Shown: positions 24,542 to 34,989 of the stretch, piece after piece
Layout of the letters: every line of letters begins with the position of its first letter
Numbering within the stretch: position 1 is the stretch's first letter
Assembly (NCBI GenBank): GCA_022385755.1
Contig: MU278352.1
Span: forward strand, 496,001 to 560,000
Direction of reading: 5' to 3'
Length of the DNA stretch: 64,000 nucleotides
Origin: Trametopsis cervina
Taxonomy: Eukaryota; Basidiomycota; Agaricomycetes; Polyporales; Irpicaceae
Made by a program: the position numbers and the translations under genes
The notes under the pieces: model-generated
Told to the model about the DNA's origin: nothing
Seen by the model: only the letters and a program-made list of their open reading frames with translations
Database searches by the model: none

Positions 24542-25220
24542 ATTTGCGCTCGGATCGGGTTTCGTTTGGTACTCTCCATTGTAAAGTCATGAATCATATA
24601 ATCTAATAATATGACTTTCTTATCCACAATCTTGTCTTGATAACGACAACAGCATGATTACTCAACGACTGTGAGCCTTTGAGAACGCTCGGACTGATGG
24701 TCAGCATATATTGCTCTATATCTCCAAGTGTATCAGCATTACATAGCTAGCTGATGTACCTTCTCGCCAGTCTAGGCTCTTTATGATCCTCTGCACTGCA
24801 TAAACGCACTACCGACGCCACAGAGATCTCTTGTGCCTTATAAGTGCAGCGATTAGCGCCACGTATGTCGCAACCAGACCGTCCAACACCGGCGTTGTTG
24901 CACCGGCCGGCATCGACGTTGATGCGCCTGCCGAGAGCGTACGTAGGTAGGAGTGGTAGTACAGTAATGAGTCCTCGAGGTTCGTAAAGTAGAGATGCTA
25001 AGACCGAGGAATCGCAATCTATTGTTGTAACGTTCTAAGGTTGCTTAGATGGATGGCAGCCCCTGCGTCGTTTCAGACCAGAGAGCTACGTGTACGTTGT
25101 AAGTGCCTAACACGCTTGACCAGGACTATTCATATATAAACACAAGTGCGCTCGAGTTGAGCAAGACAATCATCCACATACATACACTCCCTTCCACAAC
25201 ACTCGTACCTTCAAGCTGAA
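24542..25220. other. Intergenic stretch, no recognised gene
   Basis: The start still matches the 3' flank shared with X copy 2 (up to about 24600). Beyond that I see nothing identifiable apart from a tatataaa near 25131, about 90 bp before the next ATG. Confidence 0.6.
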
Positions 25221-26510
25221 ATGGCACCTATCAGACTCGGCGTCATCGGTCTCTCCGCCAATGGGGGATGGGCAGCCACAAGCCTCATACCACCCATCTT
25301 CGAACCCCTCCTCGCCGACAAGTACAAGCTCACCGCACTCTGCACGTCCTCAGAGGAGTCCGCGAAGGAAGCCGCAACGAAATACACCACCATCGCCGGA
25401 CATCCCGTCAAAGGGTACTTCGGCAGCCAGGGCTACCGAGACATCGCGAACGACCCGGAGGTGGACATGGTCGTTGTCAGCGTGAAGATTGAAGAGCACG
25501 CTGAGCCGGTCTTGGCGACGATCGAGGCGGGCAAGATGTTGTTCGTGGAGTGGGCGCCGGGCAAGAACTTGGAGGAGACGGTGAAGTTGGCAGAGGCGGC
25601 TAAGGCGAAGGGTGTGAGGTCGCTTGTGGGCACTCAGGGTGCATATGCCGCCTATCCGAAGAAGGTACGTGAACTGTCTGCTGAGGTAACACGGAGACAA
25701 TGGATTGACCACTAGTTACGCACAGGTCAAGGAGATTATCGACTCAGGGAAGATAGGGAGGGTCCTGTCCACATCGCTTGTGCGTATCTCCTCTTCATAT
25801 AGCTCCTAACCTGCCAGCTGACAGGACTCGGTCCTCAGTCTGGCGCAGGTCCGTACGGTGGCGGGATCTCTATACCAGCCATGTCCCGCGTGTTTGACAT
25901 CAACAATGGTATACCGCACTCTCCCTCACTGCTCCTGCCAGTGCTGACCCTCTCGTCTTCTCCAGGTCTCACCCTCCTCACTGTACCCATCGGCCACTTC
26001 CTCATCATCCTGAAAGACGTGCTGGGCACGTTCACAGAGGTGACAGCCCTGGGCAGTATCCGCTTCCCGATCGTCCAGGTCATCGGCGGCGAACCTATCA
26101 CGGACAGAACAACGCACGACCAAGTTATCGTCACTGGCGTGCTCAAGAGCAACGTCGGCACGGCTCACGACGGTGTCGTCGTGAACATCCACTACCAGGG
26201 TGGCGTGGTGACGCACGAGCCCTTCCTCTGGAGCATCTTCGGCGAGACGGGAACGATCGAGGTGAAAGCCGCGAAGGACGCACCAGGAGACGTCATGCCG
26301 ACGCAGGAGAAGGATGTGTATCTGAATGGTGTGAAGGTAGAGGTTGAGGAGACGGAGGTGGATAAGAAGCTGGGAAATACAGGAAAGGGGTGGTTGGAAT
26401 TTGCCGAGCAGAGCGGGCGAGGTGTTTCGCTGGAGGACTCGGTCGAGCTATATCGCGTGGTGGACGCTGCACTGACGAGTATCAGGGAGGGTAGGAAGGT
26501 CGTCCTGTGA
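25221..26510 (+). CDS. Gfo/Idh/MocA-family oxidoreductase, Gal80-like
   Basis: NAD(P)-binding protein of about 377 aa. Exons are 25221-25664, 25726-25779, 25818-25908 and 25966-26510. The N-terminal Rossmann motif reads GVIGLSANGGWAA, as in Gal80-type members, rather than the plain GxGxxG. VEWAPGKNLEE replaces the catalytic EKP of sugar dehydrogenases. The C-terminal domain contains GHFLIILKDVLGTF and HDGVVVNIHYQGG. Fungal relatives are either galactose-regulon repressors or annotated oxidoreductases. The altered EKP motif favours a non-classical or sensory role, but this is inference. No GAL-type genes are adjacent. Confidence 0.85.
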
Positions 26511-26630
26511 TCGACAGGCGTAGGGGTCATATGCATATTTATCGAGAAACGGACTGTTGCATAGTATAACAGAGACATCGAATCATAGGAAATGAAAGGG
26601 ACGGACAGGGTGTGTTTTGTTTCCACCAGT

Positions 26631-27077
26631 CTATCGATTTCTGGTTGGTACACCAAGAGAAGACTCTCTAGCATTTGAACAAATGCCGTCCGCCCCGAGT
26701 GCACCCCCGCCACCGCTGCAGGTATGCGTGTCATTGGCCACGGGAGAGCCGGAAGGGTGCACAGTTTGTGGCCTGTTCAGGAGGCGTCCTCGGCGCACGA
26801 TGCTCGCCACTGCTCTATACATGGGGTGGCCGATGACGGTGAATGATTGGGGAAAGTAGGTGTGGTTTCCGTCCATTCCGAAGCCCGTAGCTATGGCTAT
26901 TGCATGTTCGTTGGCCATGGTGACAGCCGCGTCTCCTGGCATACTGGCCCACTCAGGAGGTAGGGATATGAAGAGAGCGTTCGTACTTGGTTGCATCTCC
27001 TGAGAGGCTTCGCACGGGGTGTTTGTAGCCCCTTGGGTAGAGGCCGAAGGAGGTGATTGCGCAAGCAGACCGGACAT
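26631..27077 (-). CDS. Small hypothetical protein
   Basis: Open frame of 148 aa starting at MSGLLAQSPP. It is Pro/Ser/Ala-rich and has a central segment (ISLPPEWASMPGDAAV, ATGFGMDGNHTYFPQSF) that looks folded rather than repetitive. I recognise no domain, signal peptide or membrane segment. It may lack exons, since no splice model was built upstream. Called because the frame is uninterrupted and the composition is protein-like. Confidence 0.4.
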   Translation of the reverse strand: MSGLLAQSPPSASTQGATNTPCEASQEMQPSTNALFISLPPEWASMPGDAAVTMANEHAIAIATGFGMDGNHTYFPQSFTVIGHPMYRAVASIVRRGRLLNRPQTVHPSGSPVANDTHTCSGGGGALGADGICSNARESSLGVPTRNR

Positions 27078-27707
27078 GGCGATTTGGGGAGGAGGGCCAG
27101 GTAAGCTACGCACCTCTTATACGGAATGGCCACCGCAGTGCGGCCGACTCAGCATCGGTATGAAGAATAAGGGGATGTCGGACAGGGATGGCCACGATAC
27201 TAGTGCAGGCCACGGGTCTGGTCACCTTCGCACACCCACCCCTGACGTAGGCCATTTCGGGCTTTACGGCCTTGCGACGAAGTTGCTAGGATATCCAGCA
27301 TGCTGATACGAACGGAGCCAGAGTGTCAGTTGTGTTCAGGAGAGCTGTTTTCAGGATGAGTGGAAAGCAGGAAGGTCGGCAGCTCCAGATTCCGTGCGCC
27401 TATGGCCGTGTTTCTTGATCGTGATGAGCTTTGCATCCCGCAGGAGCCTGAAGGTGGAACGAGGCACTCTGATTGCCTTAGACGCGTACAAAAATGAGGT
27501 AATAGTACAAAAATTACAATGGTTCTACTGCTAAGAATCAGAATCATGTCATAGACGAGCCCATAGAGAATGAAAGTGTCCATGAGATGAAGCATATATC
27601 GATACAACAGAAATCTTCGAGAAAGAAAAGAAACCCGCACTAGAATTTTCATAAGCTACAAAACCAAAAACTCAAGGAGACATTCCGTAACACGCCGGCT
27701 GCCCGTG
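27078..27707. other. Intergenic stretch, no recognised gene
   Basis: Short upstream flank of the minus-strand orphan, then AT-richer sequence without a supported frame. Confidence 0.6.
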
Positions 27708-28349
27708 TCACCGCTCAAAGTCGAAGCTACCCAACCGTCGGTCTGTGGTGACGGACAAGGCCTGATGCGGGAAATGAGGGCTGGAGCGCATGCCCGGGGA
27801 TCTTGCCCGCCATCTCGCAGCAGCGTGCGACCCGGAGGACGCCCTCCGTTTCTGGGGAGCGGCAGAGGGTAGGGATATCTGTGAGGTTGACATTGGCAGT
27901 GGGGTGGGAGGCTCAACATCGACGATAGCAACTGGCGTCGTGCTGCGCGGCGCTGTTGGCTCGGGATAGTTGGGGGTACGGGGAACGTGTTGTGGCGCGT
28001 CGCTGGAAGATCGCGAGCGGGGTATATGCGGTCGTCTGTGGTGGAACGCGGACACTAGGGTCTGTATCCAGCGAGGGCGAGTGCGCGTGTCCGCCTTGAG
28101 GTCGTCGGTGCCAAAGAAGACGGGAGAGCCTTCCCTTCTGCTCTCCAGGCTCGAGGATGTCGTGACGCGACGCGCGTGGTCTTTAGCGTTAGAGGACATG
28201 GTTCTGTCGTGCGTGTGGGATGTCTTGAGTATTCCGCGCGGGGCGGTCGAATGGTTTGCGCCACCCATGGAGGCTGACCGTTGAGATGGTGTGCGTGCAG
28301 GTTTTCCGGTTGCTCTAGAAAGGAAACGCCGTATTCGGGACCACCACAT
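27708..28349 (-). CDS. Ser/Arg/Pro-rich basic orphan protein
   Basis: Single-exon frame. The first ATG gives 213 aa, beginning MWWSRIRRFLSRATGKP; the longer open frame starts at GTG and is not preferred. The protein is rich in Arg, Ser, Pro and His, with short basic clusters (PRSRSSSD, QKRRASSGS) typical of phosphorylated disordered proteins. It contains VAIVDVEPPTPLP, a possible docking segment, and ends in RRLGSFDFER. No family recognised. Confidence 0.5.
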   Translation of the reverse strand: MWWSRIRRFLSRATGKPARTPSQRSASMGGANHSTAPRGILKTSHTHDRTMSSNAKDHARRVTTSSSLESRREGSPVFFGTDDLKADTRTRPRWIQTLVSAFHHRRPHIPRSRSSSDAPQHVPRTPNYPEPTAPRSTTPVAIVDVEPPTPLPMSTSQISLPSAAPQKRRASSGSHAAARWRARSPGMRSSPHFPHQALSVTTDRRLGSFDFER

Positions 28350-30036
28350 TTGCCCTCTCGGAGGCCTGTGGATAACTGAGCGACGCGACACCAGGAGGGA
28401 TGGAGAGAACAGAGATGGGGCGCGTTGGCAGAATCAGCCCACTTGCTCTTATATATACGCATAACGGCACACGGCCCAACGATCAAAAGCCCGACTGATG
28501 TGCCCGAATGGTTGCCTGCTGGGTCAATGCGTCCACTGCCGAGAAGTCGCCTTGAGCCCTGCAGGTGCAGAATGGTCCAACCGTATGCAGTGTACGGATA
28601 TCTGGATATCCCTTTCTGAGCCTAGCGTTCGGAGAGGCGTGAGGCCATGAGATCACCACGCGTCAGAGGCAAACTCTGTTCGGATGTTCAGGCTGTGCAC
28701 GCCGTCCAGCCGCGGTGCATATGCGTGCGACGGGACGTGTAAAACAACAGGCATGCTGCTGAAATGATAAGAACATCAGAGCGTTTCAGAGAGATGACCA
28801 CATACCGGTTCATAGTGCCCAAGCTGTAGAGATCGTGCAAGCAGTCATATTGTCTCTAAAACCCAGTCTTCTTGTCCAGAAGCTTCAACGTAACCATGAA
28901 GGAACATGGACAAGGATATGAACGAGCTCGAGATCTTGATCTCGGAGAGGTTCTTGTTAGGGCGGACGGTCCTGAGGTGCTTACAGCGTTGTTCAACACA
29001 CAATGTCAGTGTCAGTGGTTGCCTGCCACATACGTGCGTAGCATGCCCTGCTTGTCACTGTGGCAAGTTGATACATTCGTTGCGCCATGATGAGGCGAAA
29101 AAGACCAAAATCATGCCAGTCCCGACTTGTTGTGTCGGGCGTCTAGAGCAAACTCAATCAAGGAGTCCAGCAACTGCGACTTGTGTATTGACCACCAACC
29201 TAATCGACACGCAAACGCGCTTTCGGTGCCTGCGGAGCATTCGGATAGAGCTGAACTGACAAGCCGGGTCAGGAGGATCATAAGTAGATAGGTGTATGAG
29301 TTCGGGTGAGCAGTGTCTAACGTTCACATCCAACTACCTGAAAGGCTGATATCTCAACTACGCCGTGAAGTTCTACGCCATGGTGTGCCTTTTATCCGCA
29401 AATCTCTTGTATGGCTACGAGACATGCGCGAATAAAATGCCCAACGTGTCGTTGGATTCATGTTTTGGTTGATCGTCAGGCGCGGATGCAAGTGCAATGG
29501 GCGGAAGCATCGGGTCACCCCACCGTAGTCCTCACATCTCTATTCTTATCTGACGGCTCTTTCTTGGGCTCGATCTTGGCCACTGAGCAGTCGCGACCAT
29601 AGTCATCCATAACGCGTTCAATTGAGAGGGCGTTTGCACCGCCTCACTCTCCGCCCAGGAGCAAGATGGGTCTGGATTCGAAGCGAATACCTCACATTTC
29701 GCCAAGGTAGGTGCATGCATATCTAGGTGAGCCTGAGGGACTAACGTGTCCATCCTTGGCTATCGCTCTCTGTAGATGTATGTGTCAGCACCCTCTTGGC
29801 TATCCTCAAGTCAAGCGGCTGAGAGCAGGCCGCCAAGACGTCCGCAGTGCTTCTGTGCGGTCACCATTTCCATTACACCACATAGCGGTTCTACACCCTC
29901 TTGGCATTTTAACACATAGGCCTCCTATATAAGAAGCAGACCCAGTGCCCGGGGCCACCGATCGGTTGTGCCTGCAACCCTAACACAAACACCTGGATAT
30001 TGTCCTGCGATCTATACGACACAGTTCCTAGAACTT
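28350..30036. other. Intergenic stretch, no recognised gene
   Basis: Upstream flanks of the minus-strand orphan and of the ATPase gene. Short frames such as 29411-29602 have no recognisable motif. Confidence 0.55.
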
Positions 30037-33000
30037 ATGAAATCGTTATGTTTCCTCTCCAGGCAGACACGTGCACGGAGATCCAAGATTCCTCAGCAGA
30101 CCAGCCACGATCTTGCGGACAGGGCACATTGGCTCGAAGTCGATGCCATCACGCACGAATTGAAGACAACGCGCCCGGATGGCATCCAGGAGGATGATGC
30201 CTTGCGGAGACTTGAAGAGTAAGTTTCGCTTTTATCTAGAGCGTCGATGCGATGTTGACTGTTCGATGGACAGATATGGTGAGAACGCCCTCGTAGGCGA
30301 AGGTGGCGTTAGTGCCACAAAGGTCCTCATTCGCCAAATGGGTAAGATCACCTCGTTTCCATCCGCGATACCCCGCTAACGCTTGTCTTATCAGCGAATG
30401 CCCTTACCCTCGTACTTGTCGCCGCCATGGCCATTGGCTATGGCGTCCAAGACTGGGTCGAAGGCGGTGTCATCACTGCCGTTATCGTTCTCAATGTCGG
30501 CATCGGATTTCTTCAGGTGTGTGCGACTATCCTCGTATTGCAATCGCCCCTGCTAACATACGCTCGTCCGCAGGAGTACAAAGCGGAGAGGACAATGGAT
30601 AGTCTCCGCTCCCTCGCTAGCCCGACGGGTTCCGTTACCCGTTCCGGCGAAACGAAGCAGATACCCGCGAAGCACATTGTACCAGGGGATATCGTTCACA
30701 TCAAGATGGGTGACGTTGTCCCTGCTGACATTCGACTTTTCCAGTACGCACCTTTGAAAACTTTGCCCGCTACTCCTCTCATACACTCAACCACAGCGTT
30801 TCGAACCTCGAGATCGATGAATCGCTTCTCACAGGGGAAGCTATGCCTGTGGCGAAAACGGTAGACCCTCTCGCAAGTGGTACAGATACCGTCGGGTCCG
30901 TCAGTGCGAAGCAGCCTGGAGTATCACGATATTCGACCGTCGACACGATAGACGATAAGACCCTGCAGCACCACGAGAGCGCTCGCGAGCAGATTGCTGT
31001 CGGTGACCGCATCAACATGGCCTTCTCGAGTACGACTATCACCCGTGGGCGGGGTTCGGGCATAGTGGTCGCCACTGGCATGGACACACAGGTGTGATTC
31101 CACCGGACAAAATCGCAAATCCTGTGATACTAACTTCATACTTAAGGTCGGGCATATCGCGACATCGATGCAGAAGAAGAAAACAGTCATTGCCCCCGAT
31201 GGAGTCAAGCTACCCTTGTGGAAGCGTTTGTATGAAAATATTGCCACGGTTTTGTGCGTATAAACCCCTAAATGTCTGCATAAACATACGCTGAACGCAC
31301 TCACAGAGGCCTGCGCACTGGTACACCTCTACAGATAAAACTCAACAAGCTTGCGTACTCTCTATTTCTAGTACGATCACATTTCACTTCTTCGTTTGCT
31401 GTTCGTTGATTTTCTCATCAGGGTGCCGCCTTGTGAGTATGAATGCCGAGATTGAGAACTTTTCCTCACTCATAAATCTCATACAGGTCGATTTTGATTG
31501 TATTTGCCGTTGCGAAAGTATGTCCGCTCTGACTACATGTTGCACCTCACCTCTGACTGACTTTGTCGAGTAGTTCCATATCACCAACGAAGTTGCAATA
31601 TACGCTATAGCGTGAGCACACTCAGACACTTTCAATACGTGGTCCTCGCTCATCTCTTTTCAGGCTAGCTATTGGTGTCATTCCTGAGTCCCTCATTGCG
31701 GTCCTCACGATCACGATGGCAACGGGAACATCTCGTATGGCCAAGTCTCACGTCGTAGTTCGGCAGTTGAATGCACTGGAAGGCAAGTTTTGAGTATTTG
31801 GTTATTTTCTGTGTATCTCATTAGTGTGCGTACAGCTCTCGGAGCCGTCACAGATATCTGCTCAGACAAGACTGGCACCCTAACCGCCGGTAAGATGATC
31901 GTCCGCAAGCTGTGGCTTCCCCCAGTTACAGGTGCCGCACAACTACCCAACGAGTATGTGGTAGACTCTGGCACGGAGGTGCTCGAGCCGGTCGGCGATG
32001 TCTACGTGGAGAGAGTTGCCGATGAGGAGAAACGGGAGCTGTTGAATTTGCCAGGGCATTCTCGTGCGAAGGAGTTTGTGCTGTGTGCGTCGTTGTGTAA
32101 CGTTGCTACGTATGTTTTTTTTTCTGTTCTTGATGGTACGTACGAAGATGTTGCTGACCCGGGAGATTTAGCCTGCATAAGAATAAGGAAGGCAAATGGG
32201 TGTCAACCGGAGATCCAACTGAGGTAACTGACTTCCCTTCCTCCCTTTTGTCATAATATTTCTTACCGATATCTTTGATTTCACAGGTTGCCCTTCAGGT
32301 TTTTGCTTCCAAGCTGGATTGCGGCCGCAGTACGCTCACGTCGACGGAGGCCGAGTCTGAGAAATCGGGCAAAGGAGCTGACCGTACATCGAACCGCTTT
32401 ATCCTCAAGGAGGAGTTTCCGTTCAACAGCGATATCAAACTAATGTCTATGGTGTACATCGACCAGGAGACAACTGAGAGCAGCGATCGTATAGTCATTT
32501 TCCTCAAGGGCGCCGTAAGTCTTTAACATCTTGCTTTTGATCTATGACTGACTCTTATTAACTCCAGGTTGAACGTGTGCTCAGTGCCTGTACCCATGTT
32601 CTTGCTGATAAAGGGGATGCCGAACCACTCACGGAGTCTATGCGTGAGAGTATCCTTGCACAAGCCGAGACCCTCGCGGCCCAAGGACTCCGGGTGCTTG
32701 CACTGGCATCTCGGCGCCCAGGCTCGTCTCTCAACCTTACCTCCGAGAAGGAGCTTGCTCGCGGAGAAGTAGAAAAGGACATGCGTTTCATTGGCCTTGC
32801 CGGGATATACGACCCTCCACGGCCCGAATCACTACACGCCGTGCGCGCCTGCAAGAAAGCTGGCATTGTCGTGCACATGTAGGTTTTCTTTGATGTAGGC
32901 AGATGAGTACTAGCCCTGATGTATGTGTGTCCAGGTTGACCGGAGACCATCAAACCACAGCAACGGCCATTGCACGCGACGTCGGGATTATAGGACCTGA

Positions 33001-34287
33001 CTCGCCTGCTTACGCGGTGATGTCTGCGTCACAGTTCAATGCTATGACTGAGGCGCAGATCGACGAGTTACCTGAGTTGCCGCTCATTATCGCGCGCTGT
33101 GACCCTGATGTACGTTCATTTACACGTCCTTCGGTCCTTTCTAATAACGGTTCGTAGACTAAGGTTAGGATGATCGAAGCTGGGAAGAGGCGTGGAAAGT
33201 ATATGGCTATGACAGGTGATGGTGTGAACGATGCGCCGTCCCTAAAACTTGCACCAGTCGGGATAGGCATGGGACAAGGGTCAGACGTTGCGAAAAGCGC
33301 TAGCGAACTGGTGTTGACTGGTATGTTCCGCCGCTCATGCATCAGCAATAAACTGACATGGACGTCTCTTCTGACAGACAACAACTTCGACTCCATTCGG
33401 GCCGCCATTCGCGAAGGCCGCCGCATATTTGACAACATCCAGCGCTTCGTGCTTCATTTGCTCGCGACGAATGTTGCTGAGGTTATTCTTCTCATATGCG
33501 GACTGGCTTTCAAGGACGACAGTGGAGAAAGCGTCTATCCTCTGTCCCCACTCGCCGTTCTTTGGCTTAACATGATCACCGGCGGGCCTCCCGCATTCGG
33601 CCTGGGTGTCGAAGGGGCATCTGTCGATATCATGAGCCGTCCGCCCCAAGACGCTAAGACCGGTGTTTTCAGCTGGCCTGTCATTATTGACACCTTTGCA
33701 GTATGTCACCCCTCATATTTTCGATTCATATGTCGCTCACTGTTTTGCTCAGTATGGGTTCGTAATGGGCGTAACTACTCTCATGAGCTTCGTTATCGTC
33801 CTTTATGGCAAGGACGACGGGAACTTGGGAGCCAACTGCAACCGCGAGCCGAGCGCATCATGCGACGCTGTTTTCAAAGCTCGCTCGACCGTATTCGCCA
33901 CGCTCACGTTCGAGATCCTTCTCTACGTATGTCCTTTCCTCCTGACTCCATCGCTGTGCTGGATTTGACAAACTGCACCGGCAGGCATGGGAGCTAAAAT
34001 CCTTCAACCGTAGCATGTTCAGTCTTCACCCCGGCCGACCGTTCTACAAAGATCTATGGGCGAACCGTGTGCTCTTTTGGGCAGTCGTTCTCGGGATGGC
34101 GAGCGTGCCCTTGAGCATTTACGTTCCCGGGCTGAACGACCGTGTGTTCTACCAGAAAGCTATCACTTGGGAATGGGGAGTTGTGGTGGGCATGACGCTG
34201 GTTTTTGTCGCATCAGTGGAGGTATGGAAAATACTGGTGGCGAGTAAGAGGACAAAGACGCATGAAGACATGGTGGCGGACGCTTGA
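30037..34287 (+). CDS. ena1: ENA-type (P-type IID) Na+/K+/Li+ efflux ATPase
   Basis: Plasma-membrane P-type ATPase that pumps alkali cations out of the cell, about 1069 aa from 20 exons; all junctions I reconstructed keep frame. N-terminal cation-ATPase domain: LRRLEEYGENAL. Actuator: EYKAERTMDSLRSLASP, VPGDIVHIKMGD and DESLLTGEAMPV. ENA signature GLRTGTPLQIKLNKLAY, then helix 4 with GVIPESL. Phosphorylation site CSDKTGTLT (Asp acceptor), nucleotide domain with MLTGDHQTTA, hinge TGDGVNDAPSL, then the C-terminal helices. Exon 8 is only 11 nt (31422-31432). The intron before the phosphorylation exon (31783-31835) has a GC donor (GCAAGT). An earlier in-frame ATG at 29968 would add 23 residues. 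Needed for salt and alkaline-pH tolerance in fungi. Confidence 0.92.
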
Positions 34288-34989
34288 ACCGCCTAGACCG
34301 GAAAGTGGCATTGTATCGTGTCATACGAACTTATAATTATAACATGAATGTATTTCTAACAATTCTCAAGGCGTTATCTCTACTGCATGTCTCGACTCGG
34401 AACTTCCTGGAAGTATCTGAAGGTCAGGATAAATGACGCGCTTCACGTGGGTGTGACCGATCGTGTCCACCTACTGATCTGCGTGGCAATTCGAAAGCAC
34501 AAGGGCTAAAATGCATGTGAACGTTTCAGCTCAGGTGGCTTCTGCGGTCGGGAACCACCCGTGCATATTCAATCTCACGCTGGGACATCCACGAATCCCA
34601 CATCCGGTAGAGAAGTTTACAAGGATGCTTAAAGAATGACGTACGCGTGGAAGCTAACAGTTGTTATAAATTACGCAGACTCGAAATAAATGAAGAATAC
34701 ACATGACTCTCTCAGAACGCTGAAAAATATACCCTCATAACTTTGGATACCCAGTGAATACCAGTCTGATGCCGTGCGGACCGGGCATGGTAGCGATCCA
34801 GCCACCCACGTCAGGGGCGAGAGATAAACCGATCCGATCTTCTCCGTGCGAACCTTTATATGGGCGTCTGTAATCTTAATTCTCGAACGCCAAGAATCGA
34901 ATCCTCATCACACCTCCCCACCGCACATCGCAAACCCTATTCAAAACAAAACTCATTTTTCGCCTTACACTTACAACAATCGTACTTGC
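34288..34989. other. Intergenic stretch between ATPase and SPX-RING gene
   Basis: 3' flank of the ATPase gene and upstream region of the next gene, with a tttatatg near 34855. No gene seen. Confidence 0.65.
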
